DNA of 64,000 bases from Melieria omissa. Its lineage: Eukaryota > Arthropoda > Insecta > Diptera > Ulidiidae. Below the pieces are notes generated by a model, which saw only the letters and a list, made by a program, of their open reading frames with translations, did not search any database and was not told where the DNA came from. The stretch's first letter is position 1. Every line of letters starts with the position of its first letter. Positions 21,901 through 34,439 of the stretch are shown here, piece after piece. The stretch spans positions 14,040,921-14,104,920 of the forward strand of contig OZ020269.1 of NCBI GenBank assembly GCA_963971225.1, in the 5' to 3' direction. The position numbers were made by a program, and so were the translations under genes.

Positions 21901-23936
21901 TTTCGGTGTCATTGTTGTTTTTGTGAATTTTTTTTTCTTATGATGATTTGGTTTTTTTTCTCCGTTGCCTTCGGTATACACGGAAGCAGTAGAAAAAAGT
22001 CAATTAGGTCAACAACAACAACAACAACCTGCAAGTATACAGAGCACAAATACAAAAAAAAAGAAAGCAAAGAGTACGTCAACATTTCTATTCGTAAAAA
22101 TTTCCGTGTGCCGTTTGCACTGGGCGACAAACACACACACACACATTCGGCATACGCCAAGAAGAAGCAAGAAGCAAGAAGCGAAAGTGCGTCAAAGTGT
22201 GAGATGGTAAAGAAGAAAGGCAATGTGTAGTGAAAAATCATAACTTTAAAGAACTTGCGCCGTGTCACTGTGTGATTAGTTGCTGTTGCTATGTGATTTT
22301 TTTTTCAATTTTTGCTACTAACATTTGAGGCCGTGGCAGCTCTCCACACGTCAGTCTCTTGTACGCAAGTTTGCAATATGCACCAAAGGTCAGAAATTCG
22401 AGCTGTGTATGTGTTTGTGTATGTAAAAAATTCTACATTCTACCAACAAGCTTTGGTCCGAACACAATTGACCCAACGTTTCATTACGTAAAACACCAAA
22501 ACGTGCCGCGGTTGCATTGCCAGCGCATCGACGTTGCAAAGTCGCAGCAATTTTAAACTCAAAATCCGCCTAAAAGTATGCCATGCATAGAAGAAACCTC
22601 GCTGACCGGAACACACGGTTTTAAATATGCGCGACGGCACACGTTGCCCATAAACTGTGAAGCGTAAAACTTTGCCGCCAACTTAAAAATGCACCAAACG
22701 AACGGTTGAACTGTCAGCATTGGCTCATCAAATGCAAATCCCAAAAGCCAAAACGCAAAAATGCATTCTGGCTGCAAAAAAAAAACAGCAAAAATGTTGC
22801 ACTTCTCTACGAACAACAACAGTGCAGAAGTGCTTTTCATTTTTTTATTGTTATTGCTGCAGTTTTGTGTTATTCATAAAGTGCTCCAAAGCGAGCAAAA
22901 ATATGAAACTTGCAAAAACACAACAACAACAACAGCTATTTGTAATGCACTACCACACATTGGCCACAGTGCAAAGTTTTCCAGTTCAATTATTAGCAAC
23001 TCGACAAATCAGCGCCGACACAACTATGAACATAGTCCTGCAGATGCCATCAGCCGCGTCCTCGGACAGTTTATGGCATTCGCCTTAAAGCCGCAGCGGC
23101 TGATGCGACTACGTCACGTGCGCCCAATGCTTAATGCCAACCAGCCGGTCGGCCAATAGGCTCACCGCCATTTTCCGTTCATCCATTCAAGCAGCATTCA
23201 GCTCTCCAATCACATGTGTCCCGCATCCTGCTGCTGCTGCTGCCGGCGTGTCTGTTCGGCCGCTTGGCAGCATTCAGTCGGCGTTTTGAAAAATGAATTT
23301 AATTTTCCACTCAACCGAGTGCGAAATGTAACGAAAGTGTGCCGGCAGCTGGGCGACACCAGAGCTAGTTTTCCTTTTATGCTTCAGGTCTACCAAGGTG
23401 TGTGTGTGTCGTTGTGTGAGTGTGTGTGTCATGTTATTTATGTATCTCGTGGCTCATGCATGTGTCGGCTTTGCCTGTCCGGTCTGCTGGGGCTCAGTTT
23501 TTAGTTGGCCACAAATCGACAGATTTAACATAATAATCTGCAACCCATAAGAATGAAGAAGTTACTTATTATTTAAATATTTTGTTAAACAAAAACTTCG
23601 TCTCACATAAAGTGTGTGATGAGGTTAGTTCAAAGTTTGAAATTATTGTAATAAAGTTGAACAATTTAAGAGTAATAACCGAGTACAGTAAACCATAATA
23701 GTTAATGAAAAGGAAAATGAAAATTGTGAAACCACACAACCAAAGGTGGAAACGTGGCGTGTTGCAGGGATGGCAAAATGATTGCTTTGCCATTGTGTTT
23801 GACCACATTTAGGTTCTGTTTCGGTGTTCAACGATTTGTAACTCGTTTATTCTTCTTTTCAATCGTTTTTACGACTTTATAACTGAAGAAAAACAAAAAT
23901 GGTTGCTGCAAAGTTCAGTGGTTGTTTTCGAAAAAC
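18976..23936. other. Non-coding DNA with a GC-richer segment
   Basis: From about 19,250 to 20,530 GC and CpG content rise clearly above the surroundings, with CAA runs and many 'gcgc'-type words. This could be the promoter or 5' leader of a host gene, but I see no exon I can defend. The 274-codon minus-strand frame at 19309-20133 is rich in Phe/Leu/Cys and has no domain. The rest holds GT/CA and CAA microsatellites only. Confidence 0.4.
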
Positions 23937-24227
23937 CAGTGGCATACACAAGATTTCAGTTTGGATAGGAGGCTTTCATACGCAACTGTTGAGACAAAGA
24001 TCAGTGAAAAGTTTTGAGTCAAAACCATATTTGTTGACCGTATTTGTTGACCAACTGTTTAGGCAAATACCAGCCAAAAGTTTTGAATCAAGACCATATT
24101 GTCTGACCATATTTGTTGCTCAATAATTTTGAACCAAACCCATATTTATTGACCAAAATTTTTGTACCAAACAGATATTTGGGAGGGCTTTGAACCCCCA
24201 AAACCCTTCCTTTCATGCATTCTACAT
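23937..24227 (+). mobile_element. hAT-like MITE copy with internal expansion
   Basis: Starts CAGTGGCATACACAAGATTT, as other copies in the window do, and contains 'gtaccaaacagatatttggg' and 'tttgaacccccaaaaccc' near the far end. The right terminus is eroded ('catgcattctac' in place of 'gcgccactg'). The middle has a partial duplication around 'aaaagttttga(g/a)tcaa' and 'ccatatttgttg', making it longer (~290 bp) than its relatives (125-169 bp). Confidence 0.65.
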
Positions 24228-27169
24228 TCAATTATCTACTCATCTACTCTCGCTCTGTGCGTTCAATTACACTCAAATTTTGTTTAAATAACAAAGTTTT
24301 GACAACGAATTCTGGCTAAACAGCTAATTTTGAGTAAGTACGAAATTAATTCTTGAACTCTACTTCAGTTTTTACTTATTTCTGGCATTCAAGTGAAACT
24401 TTGAGCTTTGCTGTATTCAGAGGACTCTAGTAGAGTTTTGTTGAGAATATTTTCACGGCACATTTCTTCCTTTAAAGTTCTGTTTCAAATGACATTTTTT
24501 GGCATTTTAAGAAACAATGATCAAATTGGCCCATCAAAATAGCACCTAGAGGGTTAAATTGTTCCACGAAAATGTGCCCTATAGTATTTTACATGAAATT
24601 GCTGAACACATCTTATGCCGAAAATGTAAGGATACGTGGATTCTATACGTCGATTCACAATAAGAATGAGCAAACTTACAAAAAATATTCAGACCTGACC
24701 TTCGTTATCAGAACCTTTTTTTTTGTTGTTGTAACATACAGCGTTGTTTGGTTTTAGGAGACAATGACGAGTCAAGACTGCAAATTACGCTACACACATC
24801 CAACTGTATACATGTCTATCTTTCCATGACATTGCACATTCGTATACAAATAAATGCCCACTTGTCAAACTTTCGGTGTCTCTTATTTGACGGACAGTTT
24901 CATGCCGACAGACAAAAATTGGCTCTACGCTGCCACCACAACGTGCTTTGATTCATATGAAGATTTTAAATATCCCAACTTGTGGACAACGTTTTCGATC
25001 ACCAAGGTTAGCTCCCAGCCGCTCCCACACGATTCATCCAATTAAAATGTCAAATTGCATTAACTGCGCAAACAAGCAAAAAACCGCTAGTCACACATTT
25101 TTCCATACACAAAGAAACAACTTGACATTTGACATTCGAAAAGCGTTGCAAAAAAAACAGAAAAGAAAGCATTGCGTTCAATAAACGTTTGCGTTTGAAC
25201 AAGCTGAGCCTGTCATGCTTGGCAGCTTTGTTGATAAGCCTTAAAGTGAATGTCATGTTTTCAGCAACAACAATTGCAACAACAAAAAATACGCAGTCAA
25301 AAAAACTGAATGGAAAGATTTCGTGCCCTTCTTCGCACAAGTCAAAGCATTATGGAAAGTGTTTTAGTTGTCGTTGTGAAACTAACCAAAACCACTAGAC
25401 CCTTTTTGGCACAATTAAATAAATTTTGAGACTCAATTAGAGCGCAGCAAATAATGTGGCTAATTAGTAAAGGGCAACCATGACGACAGCGCCGCTGTTG
25501 CCACCGTCAATGTTGGCACTGATGAGTCTGACAAGCGCTGACGACTTGAACACACTAATTGACCGACAATGACAAGCAATGACGGTCACTTGGGTGCGCG
25601 TAAAGTTCAAATATCGTAATGGCGTAATCACAGACGCCAACATGTCCTACGCCCGCAACGTGCCACATGAGCACATAATGAGCATTGCCGAGAACGCGGC
25701 AGTCAGTTAAGTGGCCATTGTGGCGCTCGAGTGCTGCCCGGCCGTGGCAATGACGACTGAAGTCGACACTCGTCGGCCATGTTGCCGAAAAAAGGACAGC
25801 CGAGCCAATCAAATGGCAATTCAAGAGTTTGGCAATGTTAATATGGTAACCCAAAAACAATAATAACAACAACAACAACGACTAGTAACAACGACCACTT
25901 ACCATAAACGGCAGCCCAAGTGGCCGCTTCAGTGCCGGCGTCGACTTTCAATTTCAACTTGAAAGTGCGTTAGAAACAAATGTCAAAGTTTGTTGTTGCT
26001 AGCTGCGTTTTGTATAGTTTTTATTGTTCTAAACCCTAATGGCATACTCAAGTCACAAAAAGCCGCACAAGCAGCAAATGGACAAAATTTAAAAGCACAT
26101 TACCTCCTTTCCTCTGCAGGAACATAAAACTTGGAAGCGTCGAAAGTGGTCGCTCACTTGTAGCTCACTGCTTGCATGTGGCCAAAAGTAAATGTATATT
26201 CTGCCAAAACAACAGCAATTATAACAACAACAAAAACAACAATCAGTGTTCTTTGAAAATATTCCGCAACTTGTCACATCAAAGCTTTAAATTCCAAGAA
26301 TTTCGGAAAAACTCGAAATTTACCAAAAAAATATGCAAGAAAATTCCACTTGAGCGCAAGAAAAACACGCCACTAAGGAGAAGAAGAAGAGCAAGAACAG
26401 TAACATTACCAGTGAGAAGCAAAAATGTAACAGGAAGAAGCAGCAGCAACAACAGCGCAGTGGATGCCATTTCTCAGTTGTTGGAGGAATGAGTGGTGCT
26501 CTGACAATTTGTGTCGTTGGTTTTTTGTTGTTTGTTTATTGAAAAGCCAGCTGCCGCACACTTGAGCACAAGTTTATACACGAAATGGTCAGTCAAGTTA
26601 AGCGAAACGTATCAAAGACAAAAGCAAACAAATGTGGTCAACGAGCAACCAAGCAGACGAGCGGCCAGCGGGGTGTCAACTACTTTGTTGACACTTTGTT
26701 AGGGGGAAAAGCAAATAAGAAGAGGAAAATGATGCAGTGATACAGTTTGAATTTTAGTTTGCACATTAAGTTTGTTAAATATCAATCAGGTTGTCGGTTT
26801 CCTGAGCTTCAATTAAGCAAAATTTAATTAAGATGAATGGGAGTAAAGGTTGAAATAAAGGACGGAAGGAGAAAACTGAGTTAAAAACCAAAACAAAAAT
26901 AGTAAAAACATGGAACATGAAATAATAGGGAAAGGAAAAAATTGCGAAGGGAATAGATAGGAAATGCAAAAGAGAAAGTGGAATAATAAAGGCGGAAGAG
27001 GAAAAAAATTAAGAAAAACAGAAATAAGTAACAAAATAAAGCGAAGAGTAACTGATTTTGCAGTCAGTAAAAAGAAGCAGAATTGACAAAGAGGGAGAGA
27101 AGAATCAAAGAATTATGGGATAAATGGGATAAATAAGTAAATGGAAATCTAAAAAAATTGTGAAAAATC
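24228..27169. other. Non-coding DNA, no gene recognised
   Basis: Mixed-composition DNA with CAA microsatellites (25,865; 26,225). From about 26,850 the plus strand becomes purine-rich and leads into the minisatellite that follows. No supportable ORF. Confidence 0.5.
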
Positions 27170-28180
27170 AAATATAAAAAAAAATCATGAACGTGAGGAG
27201 AGGTTAAGAAAAGTTAAAAGAAAACAGTTGAAGTAAGAGAAAAGTTGAAGTAACAAAGGTTGTAAAAAAGGATTAAAATGATTTCAGGACATGCACATTA
27301 AAGGTTGGAATAAAAACTGCAAAACTGTATCAGGAAAAGGACGTTAAGATTGAGAAAAATTTAGTATGAAGGCTGGAAGAAAATAAAATACAAAATTGTA
27401 TCAGGAAAAGGGAAAAGAAGTTCAGAGTGGCTGTAGTAAGAAAGTGAATAAAAACCACAAAATTATATCCGGAAAAGAGAGAAGAATTTCAGAAAATTTT
27501 AGTAAGAAAAGTTGAAGTAAAGACTACAAAATTGTATCAGGAAAAGATTTCAGAAAAATTTTAGTAAAAAGGTTAAACTAAAAACAACAAAATTGTTTGA
27601 GAAAAAGAGAAAGAAGTTCAGAAAGATGGTAGGTAGAAAGGTTGAAGTAGAAAATACTAAATTATTTCAGGAAAAGAGAGAAAAATTTAAGAAAACTTGT
27701 AGTAAGAAAAATTTTAGTGAAAACTACAAAATTATTTTAGGAAAATAGAGATGATGACAAAAGTCGCAGTAACAAAAGTTGTAGCAAATATGTAAAAAAT
27801 GTTTTCCAGAAAGTAGAGAAGAAGCTAAGAAAGGTTTTTATAAGAAAGGTTGAAGTAGAAACAACAAAATTGTATCAGGAAAAGAGAGAAGTTCAGAAAT
27901 AGTAAGAAAGGTTAAAGTAGAAATTACAAAATTGTATTAGGAAAAGAGGGAAGAAGTTCAGAAAAGTGTTAGTAAAAGGGTCAAAGTAAAAACTATAAAA
28001 TTGTCTGAGAAAAAGAGAGAAGAAGTTCAGAAAGAAGGTAGGAAGAAAGGTTGAAGTAGAATTTATTTCAGGAAAAGAGTAGAAACTTTAAAATTGTATC
28101 AAGAAAAGAGAGAAGTTCAGAAATAGTAAGAAAGGTTAAAGGAGAAACCACGAAAAGCTTTTCGAAAAATTGTTTTTAGA
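27170..28180. repeat. Purine-rich ~70-bp minisatellite
   Basis: A unit with 'acaaaattgtatcaggaaaa', 'gagagaagaagttcagaaa' and 'agtaagaaaggttgaagta' recurs about every 61-71 bp (landmark 'tcagg' at 27330, 27401, 27468, 27537, 27598, 27667 and 27737), with decayed copies to about 28,180. Strong G+A bias on the plus strand extends from about 26,850 to 28,650. Confidence 0.85.
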
Positions 28181-29345
28181 AAAGATCGAGAATTACGAGG
28201 AGGTAGAGATGAATAACTAAAAGTGGGGCAAGTTCAAGAAAAATCTTAAAATAGAGAATGCCTCTAAACATGTATAGATGTTAATGTCTGATGTGATGGA
28301 AGGAGATGCTACTGAAAATAGTTAGTAAAGGAAGAGGAATATAAAAAACCAAAGTTACTTAGGTCCTTTCAATCCGAAGTTATAACCAGTGAAAAGTAAA
28401 GCAAAAACTAGAGGATGATTAAGAATAATAAAGAAAAATAGAAAAGCACTAAGAAGATAAAAAATGGCAGAGAGAAAAGCATTAAATTAGTATTCGAAAT
28501 AAAAGTTGAAAAGTTTAGACATTTTACAAATTAAATAGAAATACAGTACATAAATGAGACCAATAAAGAAACGACGAATAATAAAGCAATGAATTATACA
28601 AAAATACAAAAGGAAATATCAAAGCGAAAGCAAAGGAATGTCCTTTTCAAAGATCAATCTTAGAGAGAGAGAAATTTATTTATTATCTTAAGACTTTATC
28701 TGGCAACAAGCACAAAGTTCTTCACGTTATGAGCTCCTAGACACAACTAGCCAAATCGCAAATTGGCAATCAGAGCAACGCAAATAGTTGATTTCATTAT
28801 CGCAGTCGCTGCCAGCCAACCAGCCACACAGGGACTTATTAAATTTTCATAAACTGCAAAATTGTGTGGCGAAAATGTGCAGCAACAAAGTCACAAGACA
28901 GATTTAATTATGCAAACGTGCCGTGGGATCGCTTGCGCAATCGTTAAACGACAGAGAGTCAAACTGCAGTCAATGTGGCAGACGGCGCAAGTCGGATATT
29001 TGCGAATGCAAACATTTGAAGGCGCTCGGAGACCAACGCAAATCGCATAAGTGAGCTTTTAGCGCTTGGAAGATGTGCACAAATGTAGCGAAAATGGCCA
29101 CTGAGAAGAGAAATATACGCACCCGCTCGCACTTAAGCTTAGCGAAATGACACAATCCCGACACAGTGCGTTGTGTCACCGGGCAGTGTTGCGGTGCGAG
29201 GAGTCAAAGAAGTTGCACTGGCAGGAAGAATTCCAATTTGCGAAATGCCAACATGAGCTGCCGAAAATCAACACAACGACGGTCAAACGCACAGCAAAGC
29301 CAAAGGCAAAAGTACAGAGCGCCGAGACAGGAAGGAGCATAAATT

Positions 29346-29381
<36 letters not shown>

Positions 29382-30507
29382 TGCACTCAAGCGGCCAACG
29401 TTTGAGCATCCAATTTGGAAATTAACCGAAATGCGTGTAGTTGTGCAGGAATTGTGTGTTGTACGCACAAAACACATTCAAAGCGATTCGCATTCGTAAG
29501 CGCCTAACAACCGTTGCTGGAGACAATTTGAACGAGTTGTGAATTGTTTTTTTCTATTAAAACCTAAAAGACTCCAGGACGACAAACGATAGCGCAATGA
29601 AGTGATGGTTGAAGATTGTTGACATTGAAAGAGCGAAAAGACTGCCTCAATATTTTTTCCAATTTTTGTTGTTTGCTAAGTTTGCACTCATCTCCCTGAC
29701 CAGCAAATGACAAAACAACAACAATCGCTTGACGTGTAGTTTCATTACAATATGTTCCATCAGGGCGTCTATATATATGTGTGTGTTTGCATAGGTAAAT
29801 TGCGTGTATGGGTGTTTGTGTGTCTGTATTTGCACTTCAGGCGATCAGTTAATGAAGGCCGCTACATTATGTATGCGTTTTAATTTACTAACGTTTATAA
29901 AGCATCAAAGCGCAGCGTCCTCTGCACGCATCCAAGCGCGTTATGGTCATCAAACGGCTTTGGAAGGGACGCTCACGGCAACGCAACCAGGTTGTAGGCT
30001 CCACGTTAGCCGTCAGCGTGATTCGTAGTGATAGGCAATTTATGTAGTTGCCATTTGTCGGCATGCGTGTGGTTTTGTATGTTTGTGTGTGTGAGATGAG
30101 ATGAGATTCAAATGTGGACACAGGACACAGCTCACTGCCTACTTTTGTCAAGTGCTTTGCCCTTGGAAAATGGTCAACCATTAATTGAACCAGCTGCCTG
30201 CAGACTCTTCTCTCTACTCTACTGCACAGTGACAGAAGAAACTTTGAGCTTTGGTCTTAAATGAGGTGTAAGTTGCGTTCATCTGCAGCTCGCTCGTAAG
30301 TTGAAGTAAAGCAGTTGCTAACACTGGCTTTGGTGGCAACAGAATTTCATGGCAAAAAAGGTTCAGGGCCAATAAAAGCAATCTCAGAGCCAGATTATTG
30401 GATCTGTCGAGGAAGGTAAGCCTTTTACAGGCTGTAAACGCAGTCTGACTGTCGGTAGGTATGTAACAGTGGCTGCACCAAGGCGGAGGCCAACTGTCAT
30501 TAGGGCC
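28181..30507. other. Non-coding DNA, no gene recognised
   Basis: Purine-rich at first, then mixed. Contains the GT microsatellite listed separately. A minus-strand frame at 30214-30672 has 'DSQTA', reminiscent of a retroelement RNase H, but too little else fits. Confidence 0.5.
29349..29378. repeat. (GT)n microsatellite
   Basis: About 14 uninterrupted GT units, followed by GGGTGT. Confidence 0.95.
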
Positions 30508-30632
30508 CAGTAGCGCACATACGGGGGTTTGGGGGTTCAAACCCTCCCCCAAACACAAAAATTGCTGGCACAAAATATGATTTCTCAAAAGTTGTACGGA
30601 AGCCCCCAAATAAAATCCTGTCTGCACCACTG
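30508..30632 (-). mobile_element. hAT-like MITE copy, reverse orientation
   Basis: 125 bp with inverted termini CAGTAGCGCAC...GTGCAGACAGG-type (minus-strand start CAGTGGTGCAG). Flanks are TTAGGGCC (30500-30507) and TAAGTGCC (30633-30640), which agree at 6 of 8 positions, consistent with an aged 8-bp target duplication. Internal 'gtacaacttttgag' and 'tttgaacccccaaa' match the other copies. Confidence 0.75.
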
Positions 30633-30640
30633 TAAGTGCC

Positions 30641-31558
30641 CATTGTGATCGAGCATGAAGCCGCTGACTCATTGAACCAGTTTGAGCTTCTTACAAAGTC
30701 TAGTAAACTGTGAACAATTCTGTGGGTCAGATGCCCTTAATTGTCGAAGCCTAAGTTTCCCAGGTGATTCTTTCGTCTTCTGGATAAAGCAGAACAAGTG
30801 CATGGAAGGTAAAGTGTAAGGGAAAGGGCTGGGGTGTGAACCGGGTTTTGTTTTTTGGCTCTAACTTTTCACAGAATAAAGATATCGAAAAATCGAAGAT
30901 ACCGTTGGAAAGGTGAATAATAAGCGCAAATTTGTTATGAAGACAGATTACCGTTTTGATTAACGTTTAACTCTCTACGTCCAATTTTCTAAGGACGTGA
31001 TTTTTCGCTTTGCCAAAAAAGTGGCTGGGTTGTGAACCATCTGTCAAAACGCAATTAAAGTCGGAAAATACGAAGAACACACCCTTCTCCCTTATATTCT
31101 TTCTGTTGCCCATCGATACAACTACAAAAAAATTCGTTTAAAAACAGTTCCAACCTTTTAGCTTGGATTCCAAATAAAGAGAGACACGTCAAAACATCAA
31201 TTGTGATTCCGATCTGGTTTCTATTTAGTGAGAAAACTCTCTAGAATTCCAATGATTTAAGAAACAGAAACATCTGTTTTGCCATCGGTCGATCATAAAT
31301 TAGTTTCTTGTGCAGAATTTGTATGAATACGAAGCCTGTCTGACAGTCACTACAGACACAAGTGAATTTGTCTGTTCTCTTACTTGGTAAAACATAGTTT
31401 ATGGCCTCGAACATTGCATAAGTCTTTGGCTGAAACACAGTTGAATGCTTACTGAGAACAAAGAACAGTTGGGACAGCCATCACATTGTTTGGTTCTGGA
31501 GTACTTTACAAATATATGGGCAAGATTTTTGGGCGCCTATTCTCAAAAATTGACCATG
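30641..31558. other. Non-coding DNA, nothing recognised
   Basis: Two similar phrases, 'ggctggggtgtgaacc' (about 30,827) and 'ggctgggttgtgaacc' (about 31,023), stand 196 bp apart, possibly from a dispersed repeat I cannot name. Confidence 0.4.
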
Positions 31559-31566
31559 ACTGAGCC

Positions 31567-31730
31567 CAATGGCGCACACAAGATTTCATTTTGGAAAGAA
31601 GCGGGAGTGCGTACAGAACTTTTTAGTCCAATTCCAGTTAAACAATATTTTCCATGCATAATTTTTGTATCAAACAGATATTTGGAAGAGATTTAAATAC
31701 CCCAAAAATCGTCTCTTGTTTGTGTCACTG
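31567..31730 (+). mobile_element. hAT-like MITE copy
   Basis: 164 bp, starting CAATGGCGCACACAAGATTT and ending GTGTCACTG. Flanked by ACTGAGCC (31559-31566) and AATGAGCC (31731-31738), 7 of 8 identical, as expected for an 8-bp hAT target duplication. Internal 'caaacagatatttgg' is shared with the copy at 23937. Confidence 0.8.
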
Positions 31731-31738
31731 AATGAGCC

Positions 31739-33730
31739 TCTGGCAGCAACACATTACACTGCTTTGATGGTATGAAGACTGAAGGCATGGAATCACGAGG
31801 AATAAATAAAATGACTAAAGCAAAAATACATTAAGAAAAAACATCAATAAAAAAACGCAACTTAAGAAATTTAAAACTCCAGAATTAAATTGAAATAAAT
31901 TCAATTGAAATAAATTGAGTTGAATTGAAATAAAATATATAAATTTAAATCATTAAACATTTCCAAAATCTAAACATAGACAAAATGGCTAAAGCAAAAA
32001 TACGCTAAGAAAAAACATTAATAAAACGCGCAACTTGAGAAATTTTAAATCTAAAAAAAAAATTGAAATAAAATATCGAAATTTTACAATTTTCTAACAT
32101 TTCTTAGGTCATTCTTCAACTTGAATTTCCGAGTATTCCACACCACAAAAACAATCAGTCAAGGCAATAGAAAAAAAGAGAAATAAATTTCTGAGAAGCA
32201 AAGCTTCCGGCAACTCATAGCAAATGCTAAGGTATTCCTAACAAAAACAACAACAAAAGCTCGTACAAAACACACCCACGCAACGCCCATTAATCGCGCC
32301 ACAAAAAGTTGTATAAGTTGAAAACTGCTCGCACCCGCACAAAGTCGACCGTTGTTGACGCCGCTCACGCAAAATTTTGCACAAATCAAAATAAAATTGA
32401 ATGAAAATTAAATCAAATGTGCCATACAAATAAAAATGGCTTTGGCCCAAACGAGTAGGTTTGCAATAAAATCAACAACAACAATGCACTGCAAAGAAAT
32501 TCGTAGCAATTTGAGGTCATAAGTAACGTGAAGGAGCGCAAGGAATGTGAAAATTAATGATGTCGCCAAGACGGAAAAATTATTTCAAAAATGCAAAAAA
32601 AAGAAGCAACATCAAAGACCAAACGAATGGCAACAACAACGGCAACTAGAAATGAAGAACAAACAAATGACGCAATGACACAAAGACGGCCAAGAAAGGC
32701 AAAGTAGCACAACACACGCACTTTGGTTTATTAATAATGGTAATAATGTTGTGGCTAATACAACACACAAACAAATACTAATACACACACACTGATACAC
32801 CAACACACGCCAGACAAACGCGACAATTGACATCCAACGGTTCGAGAGATGTCTTTGTGTGTGTGTGCGCGCGCAAATTGCACACTTGGGTCCACTCGCA
32901 ATGATTTCACTTGAATCACTTTTGCTGGCAATTTGCCATTCTCGGTGCGTTGATGTTCTTCAGTGTGCATCGACTGTGTGCTTGCTATATTATTCCTACC
33001 GCTGTCATAAATCATTTATCCACTTTCGGCCAAGTCAAAGGCGTCGCTTGATGCTCGAAATTTGCGAGCAAAGCGACTGGAAGTGCCAGCGTCGCACATT
33101 TTCATTTAGGAAATACATAAAATATGAAACGGCAGGCATTGCCGCAATGACATAACCACTACAACAATAACGCTAAGACTAACAACAACAAAAACAAAAA
33201 CAATATGAACAACAATAAGGTTAATGCAAACAATAAAGGCGGCGGCAGCGCAACGGCACAACAAATACACCAACTGCTTTTACTGCCAACAAATAATTCT
33301 AGCAACAACAACAATATAGCCCCCTATGGGTGTATATATCATAAACGTAACGGCAGTTTCAAAACCAAAACAACAACAGCAGCAGCAAGCAGCAACTATG
33401 AAAATGCAAGCAACAATATTGTTGTTGTTGTAGTTCTTGTTGAAAGGACATCAATCCCAAAACCCACAAATATTGTCCTTTGACTCTTGATGGCAGATTC
33501 TTGCATCGACGCCAAGCTGCGTTTTATGTGTTTTCTCTCTTTCGAACTGCAACACTCACACTGCGTCTACGATTTCCTTCCGATGCTCCTTTGACTCACT
33601 CTTTGGCTTTTATGTTGTTGACAAATTTCATAGCAACTGCTGATTGGTTTTTCGCCAGTGCTCAACATTGGGTCTTATAAAACAATTTAAACTTAAATAT
33701 TTACACCTGATTAAAAAAAAACTAAAATAT
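31739..33730. other. Non-coding DNA, no gene recognised
   Basis: A ~60-bp phrase 'taaaatggctaaagcaaaaa' and neighbours is present twice near 31,808 and 31,982. CAA runs occur near 33,180-33,440. No supportable gene. Confidence 0.45.
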
Positions 33731-33791
33731 TGTAACGATAAGACAGTCTGTCGCTGTGCAAAGCAACCCTGTCGCTACGTGCCGTGCTATA

Positions 33792-33968
33792 GTCCAACCT
33801 GGCAATGATGGCCGCGATAATACGGGAAACTTTTAATCCAACATGGCAATGGTGGCCGCAATAATACGGGAAACTTTTAGTCCAACCTGGCAATGATGGC
33901 TCGCGATCATCATGGAAACCTGTAGTCCACTCTGGAATGTGCGAGAACGATCTGCGCGATAGCCGGAC
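33792..33968 (+). repeat. 44-bp tandem repeats in the LTR U3 region
   Basis: Units start at 33792, 33836, 33880 and (partial) 33925. Core: 'tccaacctggcaatgatggc' then 'gataatacgggaaactttt'. They lie directly upstream of the TATA box, where retroviral-type LTRs often carry enhancer repeats; that role here is inferred. Confidence 0.9.
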
Positions 33969-33971
33969 AGG

Positions 33972-33979
33972 TATAAAAG
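33972..33979 (+). promoter_or_regulatory. TATA box of the solo LTR
   Basis: TATAAAAG, about 30 bp upstream of an initiator-like TCAGTC (34004-34009). Confidence 0.8.
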
Positions 33980-34090
33980 GCAGCCGGGTACGGCGCAGCG
34001 AGTCAGTCTTGGTTTAGACAAGTGAAGGTGCCACACGGAGTAATTAAAGAAATAATTAAGTGTAAAGACAGTGAAGTGTAAAATTTGTGA

Positions 34091-34096
34091 AATAAA
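34091..34096 (+). terminator. Polyadenylation signal of the solo LTR
   Basis: AATAAA roughly 90 bp after the inferred start site, followed by a T-rich run that could serve as the downstream element. Confidence 0.65.
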
Positions 34097-34439
34097 GTGG
34101 TCGTTGGTTTTTTTTACTGCGTTTGAGAAACTAAGTGTGTTTTGTTTATTTCAAATTACGCAATCCAGAGAAACGTACTATCCCACTAGAACTAGAACTA
34201 GCATTGGTAACAATATTAAAACTAAAAGCATTGTAATGAATAAAATCATTTAGTTTAGTTTTTAGTTGATTAGTTTTTTAAGAACTTTTGGGCGAATGAA
34301 GACAGAATTACATATAGAAATACTTAATTTAGATTGTAACTATTTTTTTTTACTGAGGCTTAAATCTCCAGGAAGAAGATTCCTGTCAACCAAAAACACC
34401 TCCGGTTGGGAATTCGTCAAAATAGCCCAAATAATTTCA

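Larger units (their letters stand above)
33731..34212 (+). mobile_element. Solo gypsy-type LTR
   Basis: 482 bp running from TGTAACGATAAG to GCATTGGTAACA (TG...CA ends), flanked on both sides by ATAT (33727-33730 and 34213-34216), a 4-bp target duplication typical of Ty3/gypsy integration. It contains upstream repeats, a TATA box and an AATAAA in the order U3-R-U5. No internal coding region is attached, so it is a solo LTR left by recombination between the two LTRs. It resembles the minus-strand LTR at 37312-38221 at its termini and around the polyadenylation signal. Confidence 0.85.

Noticed and set aside
30214..30672. Minus-strand frame with 'DSQTA', resembling a retroelement RNase H
   Set aside because: One short motif only; neighbouring RNase H landmarks are absent and the frame runs on through a MITE.
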